NCBI RefSeq assembly: GCF_000003815.2
Contig: NC_049992.1
Coordinates: 8,637,283-8,701,282 of the forward strand
Reading direction: 5' to 3'
Length of the DNA: 64,000 nt
Origin: Branchiostoma floridae
Lineage: Eukaryota > Chordata > Leptocardii > Amphioxiformes > Branchiostomatidae
Shown: positions 1 through 12,350 of the stretch, one piece after another
How positions within the stretch are numbered: position 1 is the stretch's first letter
Layout of the letters: each line of letters starts with the position of its first letter
Made by a program: the position numbers and the translations under genes
Notes under the pieces: generated by a model
Databases searched by the model: none
Told to the model about the DNA's origin: nothing
What the model saw: the letters and a program-made list of their open reading frames with translations, nothing else

Positions 1-199
1 CCGGTGACCGCTATCGGCAGTGTTGGCATAGCGGCCGGACTGAAAATCGGCTGGCCGCGACCGCATTCGACAGGTGACCGCTATAGACTATTTCTTAATG
101 CTTACGTCAATGGGAAAAATCCAAGGGACCGACAAAAAGTGACCGCAATGGCCAGGTGGCCCCTATACTCAGGTGACCCCTAAGGCAGGTTTCACTGTA
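1..199. mobile_element. MITE family A, right end (truncated by window start)
   Basis: Ends in CAGGTTTCACTGTA, close to the terminal repeat CAGGTTTGACTGTA of the elements at 19075-19563 and 57668-58150. It shares their internal words such as GACCGACAAAAAGTGACCGC and AATGGCCAGGTGG. Confidence 0.75.
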
Positions 200-460
200 C
201 ATTGTACTACATGTATATGATCTGATTAAGCATCAAAAACCTTCTCAATGGGTATTGTCTACCACAAGTAAGACAAGAGATACCTTTTGAAAGGCCATTG
301 CAAATATGCTCTGAATATCATAAAAAAATTAGTGTGAAGATATATGTCTATGGAATCACAGCATCTATGAGCTAGTATATGGATCCAGAACAGAGGTGCA
401 AAACGATTCAGTATAGGCTGTAAAATTTCTGTTATTGATCTCCCAGTTTCCCTTCCTCAC

Positions 461-3400
461 CTTTGCTGACAGAGCCTCCGTCCCTGTACATGTCAAACAG
501 TCTCGGCTGGGACGCTGACTTCAGGGTCAAGGTCAGGAACTTCTCCAGTCTCATCTTCAAGTCGGGAACCCAAGATTCCTGGGGTGAAGTGGCAAGGAGA
601 TGATCTTAGAAAACAAAACATTTGTGATGCTTTTGTTTCCATGATTCTTGATAACTGTTTCATTAAAACTGCTCTAACTTCAGTTTATTCAGCTACTTTT
701 ATGTAATGAAGTTTACTTGATACAGTAGAAGCCAGGTAATTGCACTACGGATAACTGCACACTTCTGTTTATTGCACGGAATCCCCAAATCCCAAACAAG
801 TGCGGTCCAGCAAGATAACTTCGCATTATTGCACCACACGGATAATTGCACGAAATACGCTGGCAAATGGGGTGTGCAATTAAGCAGCTTCTACTGTATA
901 AGTCTTATACAGACTGATACAACCTTAGAAATACCATGAATTTTTAAAGATTTTATTTTGACTAACCATATCTTTCAAGTTCCTGGTGTTTCCCAGCTAA
1001 AGGTGACCATAAATCTGATCATTACATTCAGCTAACCTTCCTTCCCATATATAACTTCCACCTCTTTCTCTGACTCTGTCTAAATACTTATGTCATAATT
1101 ATAGACAATATCATTCGTAGCTTGGGAAAATAACAGCTCAGATACAATGGTATTCTACCGGTTTCGACTTTGTTCGTCTTTCTCAAGAATCATAGACAAC
1201 ACTTACAGAGAAGAGCTCCTTGAAGGAGGGATGAGCGCGTGGGTTGGGGACAAAGGGTAGCGCGTAGAACGGGAGGAACTCCGTGGTCTGGCTGAGGGTA
1301 GCCCCGCCCGTCTCGAGGTAGTCTTTAAATGCTGACATGGCTTCGTCCATCTTGGCTTTGCTCTGTGGAACAAACAGTATAATTAACATGGACACATTTA
1401 ATCCACGGGTTAGATCTGTCGGAAGTCAACCATTTTTCCTTTCAGAATGCTTAACTCATTTTTGTATTCTCCATTTCCGCGGGGTAACCTTTATCTGTTG
1501 TTTAAAAAAACTGGGTATTTAAGGATGTCAATGCAATGGACAGTCCATCCACTTGATATCCCTAAACACCCCCTGGTTTTAAAACAACGAATATAGGTTA
1601 CCCTGTGAATAAAGGTGAACTAGCCTTACTTCCAATTACTTCAAATATAAGTATTTACCAAGACAATTTTGATTTCCAATTTCAGACCTTCCAAGAGCAA
1701 AACATATCTGGAAAAATTCAAATTTAAGAATCTAGAATAATCTCTTTTAATAGTGCCATATTAAACATTATCATATTTTCAAGAAAAGACATTTTCACCA
1801 GTACTCACATTTTTGCTCTGTCCATACTTGATTGGGTAGATGGCAAAGTAGATGTGAAGGTAAAACTCCAGCTTCTGACTAACGGAGTCGTCCTTCCTGA
1901 CGTAAGACGGGATGTGCTGGTCCCACAGGACGAAGAAATCCCTCCTCTCTCCGTGGTCAAACAGGGTCAGGAACTCACGCTAAGAACAAAGGAGTCAATG
2001 CAGGGTCGGACATAGCCTGATTTAATCGCGCTTCTTAGGCCCGTCCTACAATGTCGCAGGGAGGAGTCTACAAGCTCCGGATAGCGGAGTTTGCGTTACA
2101 CAGACTACGTTGGACAAGTTTTTTTAACATTCACTTGTCCTATCAAGCAAGTACAATTTACTTGCCGAAACCAAATTTTCACCTGCCCCAAATTTAAATG
2201 ACTATTTTCTACGCATTTTCACTTCCAGCAATTGAATTTATTTGACATTGCCTTTACTTTTCAGTTTTGCCTAACATTTGATGACTGTAAAAAGTTAAAA
2301 GTATACTTTTATATAATCTTACTTGCCCGATCGGGCAAGTGGGGTAGGACATGTGCTTGCCTCATGGGAATTTTCACAACCCTGCAATGTCTCAACGGTG
2401 ATGTTTTATACATGCAGATGTTAGGCTTTAAAATGCTAGCTAGCTGATTCATGTACAAGTATACAATGAGAACTTTTAAAGAAATCAGGAGTTGCTGTAA
2501 ATACAAATTCAAGTATACCATGATTCTATTTTCTTCCATCAAAGAATGTATTTTCAATGCTAGTTTATGTGTGTGATTTGTTCTTTACATTCGCACACTT
2601 AGCTCCCCAAATATGTAACAATATTATGGCAGTTACATTTAAACCACGGCTTTTTAGTTTGTAGTGCTTGTATAAGTGGTGCAGCCAATCAGTATATGTG
2701 ATGTGATTAAAAGTTCTCACACATATTCACTGCAACTTGGTTACAGTCTACAGTTTTCTTCTATGTGCCTACATTCTTTTGGTACAATCATTCCTGTCAC
2801 AGTAATTTTTAAATATATCTATACCATATATGTGAGATGTATACCATATACATAACATAACTCCTTAAGATCCCACCTGTAAGCCCAGTTTCTTCTCATC
2901 GTTCTTGACCCGCCCTCCTGAGATGGGTGAAGGTTTGCCCTTCCTGGAGCATTCATCCTCAAAGGTGGCGGACGTGTCTTCATAACTGCAGAAGTCCAGA
3001 TACTACAGCAACGGATAGTAAGAATGACAATCAGATTATGTGGTAGCTTTATATGCCAAATTATATCCTACACCCTTGAAATCTTGAAAAACGGCTTAAG
3101 CCCAAGATGTATTAATGTTAAATGAAGGTAAAAACATATATGTTTAACTCTTTTGTGAATACTACATTCAGTGGTAGCATAGCTCCCATGCATTGTTCAC
3201 TAGAAACGTTGTAGTTTTAAGTACAAGTTATGTTATACCTTAAGTCTTTCATATAATTCTTATTGATAGTAAAACTACTGCATTTAGCCCAATTATGGAC
3301 AAGAATGTACAAATACAGATCATATAAAAAGATTTACCTATACATAATATCGAAATAAAACTACATCTATACTTTGCGACACTATGATTCAACAGTGTAA

Positions 3401-4835
3401 CCCAATAAATCAATTGGGAGTGGGAAAGATACAACTTTCAAAGGTGTATATATTACTGTAAATGCAGAAACTTTTTCGGTGGTTTAATGTTTAACCATGG
3501 CAGTAAGAGACTACAGTGAATGGTGCAACCGCAAACTTAAGACCACCGTGAAAAGTCCTTTTCCCGCTACCACGAAATTAAATCTCCACGAACTTAAATG
3601 CATTTACAGTATTGTCTCTTGAATGGCAACAAAAAATTGCCCTGTTGGGAGTTTATTTTGCTTGAAGTGGTCAATAGAACAGGTACTCTGTAATTACAGT
3701 GTACCTTGTGATAAATAATGCAGAAGAAAGTACTCTATTTTTAGCTAGGGAGGTCAGTCCAGACAAGGAAAGTTGGTTGGGACAATAGTCTTTTAGTACT
3801 TTTGGAATACCCGCATAAGCAATTTCCAACTACAGAAGTGGGCAACTAAAGTTAAACTAAATAGTGCTATATGCACAAAAATAGAATTGCTATAGAATGA
3901 TCAGTTCAAAGGCAATAGTACAGTATAATGGCTCTTGCACAAGAAGAATGAGTACATTTCCCAAGTCACTCACATAATTCACACTTGACTAAACCCATTC
4001 ATATCAAATATCCTAGGGCATCAAATTACGTGTGTGTTGTTACCATGACAACATAAGACAACATTTATGAGTTTTGGCATAATGTGGTATCAATACCCTT
4101 TACTACCAAGAAACCCAAGACAGACATATATATGATCTTTGATTTCAAAAAATGAAATGAAAAAATAGTGTAATAATATAAATAATATACAGTCATAATT
4201 TGACCAAGTCTTCATCATTCTTTTGTAGGAAAATAAATATATGATATAGACAGAATAGAGATATGATATAGACAGAATAGAGATATTAATTATGAAGTAC
4301 ATTGTACTGAAAACAAAATGATCTACATCAGGGTTATAGCCAGCCTAAAATCATTTTCTGTCCCCTGAAAGTTAAATCCTATCGAGCGCCCAAGGCAAAA
4401 TCATAAACTCTGAAATCTAGACCCAGCAAAACACTATTTCCTGCATTTTGAGGTGTAAAATTTGCTGGTAGACTAAGCTGTTCAACACAACAGCATGTGT
4501 TTGGGTGAAAAATTACACAAGGTAGACAATTTCTATTATCTTTACATATTGATTTTTGTCCATCACAAAAGATGGAATGGGCAAAGTTTTTGTCCGTCCT
4601 CCGCTGCAATATTCAGTCAAAGGACAGAAGGATGAGTGCTGGCTCAATCAGTCAATGGCTACAACGCTGATCTATATAATGAAATGATAAACGTATTTGT
4701 AATGGTAACTTTTGATATTTCTGGACATTTCAGCATCAATCATTTAAAAAGTAACACCTACTAGTAAGTATTATTCAAACATACCTCTTTGACAATGTTG
4801 TTCAGTTCAGCCTCAAATGCCACCAGATCCCCCAT
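461..4835 (-). CDS. ARMC9: ARMC9 homologue, N-terminal part (LisH/armadillo protein of the ciliary base), partial
   Basis: Five coding exons read right to left: 4785-4835, 2877-3002, 1809-1979, 1207-1362 and 461-578. All have GT-AG ends and join in phase to 207 residues; the last exon ends one base into a codon, so the gene continues beyond position 1. The start ATG (4833-4835) sits in an ideal ACCATGG context. Residues about 7-40 form the LisH dimerisation motif. Further on, the stretches [17 protein letters not shown] and [19 protein letters not shown] match my memory of vertebrate ARMC9 almost residue for residue. The armadillo repeats expected further downstream are outside the window. 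In vertebrates ARMC9 acts at the basal body and in cilium stability and is a Joubert-syndrome gene. Introns hold several MITEs. It is head to head with PPIH. Confidence 0.93.
721..898. mobile_element. MITE family B (178 bp) in ARMC9 intron
   Basis: Starts TACAGTAGAAGCCAG and ends CTTCTACTGTA; the interior alternates near-palindromic TAATTGCAC and GTGCAATTA words. A second copy of identical length lies at 63100-63277. No coding capacity. Confidence 0.8.
2105..2391. repeat. Repeat family D with CTTGCCCGATCGGGCAAG palindrome
   Basis: Opens GTTGGACAAG, closes CAACCCTG, and contains a perfect 18-bp palindrome near 2323-2340. Long matching stretches recur in reverse at about 49970-50197 (ending TTTGTCCAACCCTG), and the palindrome core recurs near 47490 and 48590. 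Confidence 0.6.
3454..3611. mobile_element. MITE family C (158 bp) in ARMC9 intron
   Basis: Bounded by TACTGTAAATGC and GCATTTACAGTA; the interior carries CGGTGGTTTAA and CCACCGTGAAAAG and the phrase CACGAACTTAAATGC. Further copies at 51251-51457 and 60185-60370. Confidence 0.75.
4326..4660. repeat. Degenerate repeat shared with about 49535-49660
   Basis: Begins CAGGGTTATAGCCAGCC. Its right part (CGCTGCAATATTCAGTCAAA and then GATGAGTGCTGGCT) resembles the segment at 49600-49655, which reads AGCAGCAACATTCCGCCAAA and then GGATGCTGGCT. Boundaries uncertain. Confidence 0.4.
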
Positions 4836-5930
4836 GGTCCCAGCACAGAGTCACCACAACACACACGGCACAGAAGTGTCACGATATCATCCTACTGCTG
4901 CTTCTGTTTACCTGTGGAGACAAGTAATCCGTGTATAGACATCTTACAGACAACTTTGGTACAATAGCCCAACATTCACATGTATTGTCATTCAGGTAAA
5001 TTAAAACTAGTACAATGTACTGGTACTATAATTGTAAAAAAATCTATCAAAAATCTATCAAAGTCAAAACGTAGGTAAGCTAAGGTAACATACATGAAGT
5101 GTTCATATCCTAATAATAAATTGGTTAACTGAAGTCATTTTCGAGTAATATATGCTCACATTCAGTGTGTATTGAATTCTACAGTTCTCTCATTACCACC
5201 AAACTGTTACACAAAGGAGAACCTCCTTACAAGCTTTTTTTTTTTTTTCACTCCACTTCAAACCACTTTCTATCATCTACGTCACCTGAACAAATATGTA
5301 CACAACAATGCTACAATGTTTCATTTTTTGCTTGGGCAAATTTTAGTCTAGATCTAAATAAAACAGACATGGTGAGGAAAAACTATTCACTTGACCACTG
5401 TAATACCAAGGAGGTTAAAAAATTTTAACCTCCTTGGTAATACTGCACAGTGAGTAACTTGTTGCTAAAATTATTTGTAGAAAAAATATCTTATCACTTT
5501 CACTCTAGGCATAATTAACCGTGATGCCTAAGTATATTCTTTTTACCTTTAAGTGTTGCGACAAGAAAATCGTGCTACAAGTTCAAAGATGCCCTTCATA
5601 AGACGTGACGGTCATATACAACAAAGAAACATCAACTCCTTCAAGAATACCCTACAACCCCCCCCCCCCCCCCCATCTACCTTGTTGTGAAGCATCCCAA
5701 GATACAAACGATTCATCCAATAGCCCACAAAAACACAACAATCGAGTTTTTCCCTTGAATCTCTCTTGCAACAATTACATACGACCTTCTACACGAGTAA
5801 TACTACAAAAACAGCTCACCTACCGGTCCCGATCGTGCCTTGGAGCGGTCAAATGTCCTTAGAAACAGAGCAGTTACCTCAACATCGTCTTCTCAGGAAT
5901 GGTATTACACTCACAGATGGGAGGATTGTT
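4836..5930 (-). other. ARMC9: Probable ARMC9 5' UTR with one non-coding exon
   Basis: Immediately upstream of the ARMC9 ATG the minus strand carries an acceptor (TCTCCACAG, exon starting at 4911), so 4836-4911 is likely 5' UTR. A good donor (GGTAG then GTGAGC, exon edge at 5820) lies further upstream and would close a non-coding first exon starting somewhere near 5850-5930. Inference from splice consensus only; a C-run at about 5658-5675 and a T-run near 5231 lie in the intron between. Confidence 0.4.
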
Positions 5931-6245
5931 ATCTCCCTTATGATTGGATGACACTGAATCTGTAACCAATCAGCAATAGGTTTAGTAACGGGCCTCGGTT
6001 CCCCAAATGGAGTATAACACTTCAAATTATTAGGTAAATTAGGAATTTCTGTAAATTATATAATTATTGATTTTAGATAACTGGCAAATATACTACATTA
6101 ATCTGACATAAAAAAAAGCTGTAGACAAATCAGGATTAGTAAAAAGATAGATTTATTGACTTTGTTTATGGTTGAATATAGATTTTAGATTTATTTTGCT
6201 ACCTAAAAAATCGAAGAGTGGACTATTCCACCGGGTCTTTCAAAC
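5931..6245. promoter_or_regulatory. Shared promoter region of ARMC9 (left) and PPIH (right)
   Basis: The two genes point away from each other and their probable first exons leave only about 0.3 kb between them. ATTGG/CCAAT cores occur at 5942-5946 and 5963-5967. No TATA box is convincing for either direction, as is usual for housekeeping genes; much of 6000-6230 is AT-rich. Position inferred from gene ends, not from a recognised core promoter. Confidence 0.4.
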
Positions 6246-9200
6246 ATGGCGGACGTGAAACCCTCCAACTCGAATAATCCCATTGTTTTCTTCGATATTT
6301 CTGTCGGCGGACAGGTAGGTTCTGTCAGCGGGTTGGGAATGTCTAAGGCAATGTCTCAAAGTGCGATATGACATGAATTTGAGCGGACTTGGTGTAATAT
6401 AGAACGGGGAATTGTATAAATGTTTGGGGAGGGGGGCTTACACATGTGCTCAGTTGATGATCATGCGGTATCGTATGCAGTAGTTGTCATATAACACATA
6501 TGAAGGACGTTATTGAAATTAAAAGAAAGAAATGATAAAGACCGTCATTATCACAGATAGCACCCTATGCCACAGATATCACCATATGCTCTTTAGATAA
6601 TCTGTAACTTGCCTTAGATATCAAAGAAGTTATAACTTATACGTCCTGTGTCATCTTTCTTTTGTTTTGCAGGAAATTGGCAGGATAAAAATGGAGCTGT
6701 TTGCAGACATCGTTCCAAAAACTGCTGAGAATTTCAGGTGAGTGACTTCAGTACTCTAGTTGACCCCCACCATCTCAATTTATGTGCACGTACACAACAT
6801 ATCAAGAAACAATACAATTAAATGTAAAAATTTTATGTACCAACCAGTTTTAACTCGACTGTGTACAGTACTATATGCCCCTTTTAAATGTGTTCACGGT
6901 TGTGAGTGTGCAGCGATGGTAAAAATAATTTCTATTTGCAGCATTTTAGAAGAATTTTGCCATAATAGGTTAACAGTTATATTTACCAAAATGTAGTTAC
7001 CTCATTTGAATTATACAGATTTTGAATTTAAGTAGAAAACATATCAAATTGTACTTTCCTTGATTGTCCCACACTTGTTCCACAGAGTACTCTGCACAGG
7101 AGAATACAGAAAGGATGGAGTGCCTATTGGGTTCAAGGGGTCATCATTCCACAGGTTAGTCTGATATAGATGAACAATCTACTCTCCAGAAACTAAATGG
7201 TGAATAACCTGCTATGTCATGCCTGGGTTATGACAACGTTCATTACAGGTGTTCCGGACTGTTTATCACATTCTCATGGGTGTCTACTGTGTTGTTACAT
7301 GGGCTTCTATAGAATAAATCATATCATTTGAAAAAGACTCAAATGCACATTGAAAATGTGAATGCTGAACTCGGATGTTGAAATTGTTGTTGTTACAATA
7401 TTTGTTAGACATATTTTCTTCGGGTTGGTATGACATAAGTAAAATACAACATAAGTGTATTCTGCATCAACCTCAGTCCCAGCCATACCACAGGTCGGAT
7501 CAACCTTCTGTTGCCAGGGTTGGGCTGATATCTTACTTGTATTTCATATAAATATATCTACTCACCAGCTTGGTGTGTTCTATATCATATATATTTTATT
7601 ACAAAATTGTAGTCAATTCTTTTGAACTTTTGAAGTACTGACTTGATACCACACAGTGTTGTAAGGGATAATCATGCAGTCTCTGTCTATTTGTATTTGA
7701 AGATGATTGGGTACCAGTAAACAAACTACTGAGGTACAATGTTTTCTTGACTGACAAACCTTTTGTTTCCTTGTCTTCACCAGAGTCATTAAGGACTTCA
7801 TGATCCAAGGAGGAGATTTTGTCAATGTGAGTAATACCTGTAATACATTTGTTGCCAACTTGGTGACTTTTTTTGTGGATACATGTGAAAAATCACACGA
7901 AGTGTAAGGTATACATGTAGTTTGCTGCCTAGGTTAGTAAGGAGCAATTGATATCTCCCTTTGCACTAACTTTCCATTGGTTAAAAGGTTAGACTACAGT
8001 TAGATGGGAACTAATGACAGGCACTTTAATTCAGGGTTCTAGCTAGTGCATTTTAGCGTAGTGGGCCACTACGTTAAAATGTGTGACCCCTACGCTAAAA
8101 TAAGGGCCACTACACTAATTTTTAACAAGTGTAGTGGTGCTTTGCTGTCATTTGCTTGTTCAACAATGACTAATCAATGTCTGAACAATGAAAAATGATG
8201 ATATGCCACTCAAAACTGACCCCAAAATCCTAACTTTTAACTCTACATCTTCAAATCTCACTGTGGAAGGACCAAGATCCCCCCTTCCACACCAATCTCC
8301 TGATTAGTCACTTCGCTACCATGCCATTCCCACTACGCTAAAATAAAATCCTGGCTAGAACCCTGTAATTTGTAAACTCAAGAACTTTGGCAAGCCTTTC
8401 ATTAGGTTTTCTTCACACACAAAACCTTAGGATCCATAAGTTTTCCTGGCCTACCTTTAAACATTTTTGCTGCTGCCATCAAGAATTCAAAGATAGATTA
8501 TCAGCTACTGCATTTACATTGTCACAAGACCCCCAACCCCTCCTTCTCTCCAGCATGATGGCACAGGACTGACTAGTATCTATGGCGGTGCATTTCCTGA
8601 TGAGAACTTCAAACTAAAACACACAGGACCAGGCATGCTGTCCATGGTACGTACAACAACTCCACTTCAGCTCAAAAATACATTTTCTTCAAGGATTGAT
8701 TATAAATAATGTCTTATCTAATTTCCACCAGGTACACATGTCTGTCTTGCAAGCTAACAGGGACCTTTGTCAAGGCTTGATGTTAAGGCTCTCAGAACGA
8801 AATGGGATGAAACAAAAAATATTGACAATCTGATTCAACAGCACACTTAGCAGCCTTCAGCCATTAAAATTAAAAATTCTGTCCATCTCTTTGACTTGTA
8901 TAAGTCAGTGTTGTTCGCCTTAGTCCACCTCCAATGGTAGTGGATTAGCAACAGTTAGAAGTACGATGGAACTAACAAGACTAAATTCCAGAATATGACT
9001 TTTGAGGATGTTTTGTTTTTGCCACAGGCCAACAGCGGTCCCAACACGAACGGCTGCCAGTTTTTCATCACCTGTGCCAAGTGTGACTTCCTGGATGGCA
9101 AACACGTGGTGTTTGGTACGTGGTGCTTGCAAAACTCGTGGGGTTCAATGCACCTTTCTCACGTGGCGGGCATGATAGATCTAAAATGAGTTCAATGAGG

Positions 9201-10498
9201 CAAACAAAAGACTGTCCATCATAATTAGCAGTTCAACCAATGATAGCATGGGAATTAGAAAATCGACCAATAAGAGAATGTCTGCATGGCTGTCAAATAT
9301 TTGCATCATTATTATATTTTTATTTTGCATCTCTTAAGGGACTATGGGATCAGTCTATGTTACTCTGAATTGCTATATCTGTCGGTGCATAACACTAGTT
9401 ATAATATTTATTATCTTGTATTGTGAAAATTTGTATGGTTTGAGGAAAACTAAATAGGAGCGGATTTTAGAAATAAGTTTTGTCTGTTTGCCTCATTGAC
9501 CTCGTCTTCAATCTATCATGGCCGCCACGCGAGAAAGGTGTATAGATGGCGTTGTTGATTGAGTTGTTTATTCATTTATTCGGTAGGCAACACTCCCAAA
9601 GATGACGATTGTCCTGTTGACAAGATGTTGTTGTTGCAAGCATGTGAGCACTGATGAACGTAACATGTTAAGTAGATCAAGTTGAGGACAGTACATTGTA
9701 GGTAGTGTTTTTCATGTACATACATAAAGTTATTTAATACCTGTCAAATATGTAAAGTTTTCTCACTAACTTCACAGGTAAACATTACTATACTTCAATG
9801 TTGTAATGCCATATAAAGTTCCTAGTATTAATAGTTATGGACTTAAGAAATTCCACTTCCCAAGGTTTTGAAAGCTATGCTAACTTTGAGCCAATCATTT
9901 TCTGCCCTTCTTCCTGCAGGTAAGGTGGTGGATGGAATGTTGGTAGTCCGGAAGGTGGAGGTAAGTGATGTCTGATTGGTCAGTTTTGTCTTTACTAACA
10001 AAGTTCTATTTCAGTCTTCATTTAGTCCCACATAACTGGGTACAGTTTTATCAAGGGAAAAGGCTGATGTTACACAAGAAAAAAGGCTGATGTTACATTG
10101 GAAATAAGAATTTGTTTTACACACAACCTAAAATATGTCTTTTACCTTGAGTATAAAGAAAATTATTTTAATGAAATAGATGAAGTGTCATGTCAAACCT
10201 GACAAAACCAGTATTCACGAAAATAGGGCTATCTTGTCTGACATAGCCATATCTTGTCTTCAGTGTCACTGATGAAAGATGGTGGAATAGGTGGATACCA
10301 TCTGAAACGTTTGACCGTTTCCAAAGTCATATCTAGTTGCTTGAGCAACTGCTTTTTGGCATATCTTATTACCTGGACGTCTAACCTACATCAACGCATC
10401 TTGTCTGACATATTTTTCTAATGTTTCAGAATGTGCCAACTGGACCCAATAATAAACCCAAGATCCCTGTCACTGTGGCACAATGTGGAGAGATGTGA
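6246..10498 (+). CDS. PPIH: Peptidyl-prolyl cis-trans isomerase H (cyclophilin H, U4/U6 snRNP)
   Basis: Eight exons: 6246-6314, 6673-6737, 7086-7154, 7784-7826, 8554-8646, 9028-9115, 9920-9960 and 10430-10498. They join in phase to 178 aa, against 177 in human as I recall it. The cyclophilin fold fills nearly the whole chain. Active-site residues are visible as FHR (Arg68), DFMIQGGDF (Phe73, Met74, Gln76), QFFIT (124-128) and the HVVFG histidine (His139). The carboxy end VAQCGEM and the segment [11 protein letters not shown] are hallmarks of PPIH rather than cyclophilin A. PPIH binds PRPF4 in the U4/U6.U5 tri-snRNP and assists spliceosome assembly in the nucleus. Residue 134 is Phe where PPIH and cyclophilin A normally have the cyclosporin-contacting Trp. 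Start context AAACATGG is good. Introns 4-6 carry foldback elements. Confidence 0.97.
7426..7552. repeat. Foldback family E, short copy in PPIH intron 3
   Basis: TATGACATAAGTAAAATAC, then CATCAACCTCAGTCCCAGCC, then GGTTGGGCTGATATC. Corresponds along its length to the element at 50829-51001. Confidence 0.5.
8032..8365. mobile_element. Foldback element (334 bp) in PPIH intron 4
   Basis: Starts CAGGGTTCTAGCTAG and ends CTGGCTAGAACCCTG, with TAATT on both outer sides. Second inverted pair inside: TTTTAGCGTAGTGG against CCACTACGCTAAAAT. hAT-like termini but only a 5-bp apparent target duplication, so the class is unsure. Confidence 0.7.
9151..9540. mobile_element. Foldback element (390 bp) in PPIH intron 6
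   Basis: CACCTTTCTCACGTGGCGG at the left mirrors CCGCCACGCGAGAAAGGTG at the right; further in, AATGAGGCAAACAAAAG mirrors TGTTTGCCTCATT. It begins 35 bp after the exon 6 splice donor. Confidence 0.75.
10262..10405. repeat. Dispersed short repeat family F
   Basis: Contains CTGAAACGTTTGACCGTTTCC and then GTTGCTTGAGCAACTGC. The same words recur at 11025-11165, 13900-14000 and, reversed, at 31360-31412 (GCTACTCAAGCAACTGGATA). Non-coding. Confidence 0.65.
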
Positions 10499-10927
10499 TG
10501 ACTGGAAGACTGTTAGTGAAAGGATTGAGTATAGAATGATATACTTAAGTACAATATATATGGTAGTACTACATTTTGTAGTACATGTAGCACAAGATGC
10601 CTCTATGGGGACATTTTTAAGGTATACATGTTTGTAGGATGCAGTTTTGAGTTTTTGTAAATCATTGTACTGTACGAGTAACAAATGAGGAAAAGGTCTA
10701 CAGTACCTTGTTAATGTATAATTGCAATGAACAAGAAAAAAGACGAAGGTTAGCGCAAGATTTTACGAATAACTAGCTATTGTGAACTCTTTTGTAAGCA
10801 TCCTGATATATTGCCAAATCATTCCATGTAATATGTACATGTAACATTTGTGGCTTCAAGTCACTACTCAAACATTATAATATTGATCGTCATCTTTCAC
10901 AAGGAGACATGGTATCATGGTACAAGG

Positions 10928-10933
10928 AATAAA
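10928..10933 (+). terminator. Candidate PPIH polyadenylation signal AATAAA
   Basis: The first canonical AATAAA beyond the PPIH stop codon, 430 nt downstream, inside a short T/A-rich stretch. A 3' UTR of this length is plausible; no transcript evidence is available. Confidence 0.45.
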
Positions 10934-11024
10934 ACAACTCATTTTGCTTACGTTTGCAAGCGGTGTCAGTGCTTTCAACCATAGTGCTGTAGTGTGACAA
11001 ACAGCAATTACTCAAGCGACGGGA

Positions 11025-11165
11025 CATGATTTTGGAAACACTCAGATAACATCCATTATTTTTCGTCAGTAAAGGATGTTACTTGTAAAGTCTGACCATT
11101 TCCAACATCATATCCAGTTGCTTGTGTAATTGATATTGGGCATATCTTTATTACATCTTACCTTC
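11025..11165. repeat. Dispersed short repeat family F, second copy
   Basis: AAGTCTGACCATTTCCAAC, then CATATCCAGTTGCTTG, then a TATCTTTATTACATC end, matching 10262-10405. A reversed fragment (GGACATGATTTTGGAAACAC) precedes it at about 11020. Confidence 0.55.
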
Positions 11166-12350
11166 GACATAGTGCAGTAACAATTGTGGAAATTTCAAAC
11201 CATGAAGTCATCTCAACAGCACCCCTATCAGATCTGGTATGAACTGCAGCCAACTAAAGCTTTGTAGAATGTAATCATTTATCACTGACTCACCAGTCAC
11301 ATTATTATCGAATCAGTGCTACTTGCAATGTGAATGGATGGATATTATAAACAATATTCCTGGCTTATATCAGCAGTAACTTGAGAGTAAATACAGGAAC
11401 ACAGCAGCTTGATTGAGGGCACTGAAAGGAAGAAGTACTACAGAGAAAGCATACTGTAGGCTTTCACAGATCATGTTGACAGCAGATTCAATAGGTACAG
11501 TGGCCAGTGGGCAAGGATAAGTTTTGCCGCATCCTTGCGTCATTCAAACAGGATCATATACATGTGTATATAATTATCGTATGCAAAAGGCCACCGACAC
11601 ACATTGTCAATTGTGTGGCTTTTACCGCCATGGACGGCATCCCCAAGCCGCCTATAGCTTCCACCACGGATTTTTGTCTGCAAGGTTGACGGATTGGTTT
11701 TAAAAGTTTTCACACGCAGCAAATTGACGGAAAAACGGACGCTGGCTAGAGCCATGGTGTACATAATGTACACAAATTCCAACAGTAGACAACAAAACTT
11801 TTAAACCAGCCTAGAACCTTTGGCAACATGATTTTGGTTGACATTCTTCAATTTGACCACACAAAGGCAATATTAGTAGTGCAGTGTAAAAAAAAAACAC
11901 GTCATAATTAACAGAACTATCACCACAACGAATGTGATGTAAATGACAGTATATATCTTATAGTCATTTCTTCATGGCACAACTGCACTGATAAGACTGA
12001 TTTTCAACACTTAAATTGAGTCATGCAGAGGGGAAGGATATTTCATCTAGTTACAACTGTATCCATATAGCCGTACCTTGTAGCCGGTATAACCCCCTGC
12101 AGTGTGACACAGCAGAAGCTGATTATATTACATTGAATGACCCGTCACACCTACGCTTTGTACATCTGACTGCAAATTTTCTTTAAAGCTACCAATTGAG
12201 GTTGCTCCTACTGTACTTGATGGCAACAAGTTTCCCTCCACTAGTTCTAGGAAGTACTTGAACTCATCAATCCTTGGTTGATGACTTTGGCACTTGAAGG
12301 CATTACTATTTCTTGAAATAGTCATTGTATCATTCAGACACTCCAGTTTT
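11166..12350. other. Intergenic DNA between PPIH and YBX, nothing recognised
   Basis: AT-rich sequence with only short chance frames on both strands. A segment near 12060-12111 (TATAGCC ... GCCGGTATAACCCCC) belongs to a small repeat also seen at 20330-20372 and 63760-63800. Confidence 0.5.
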
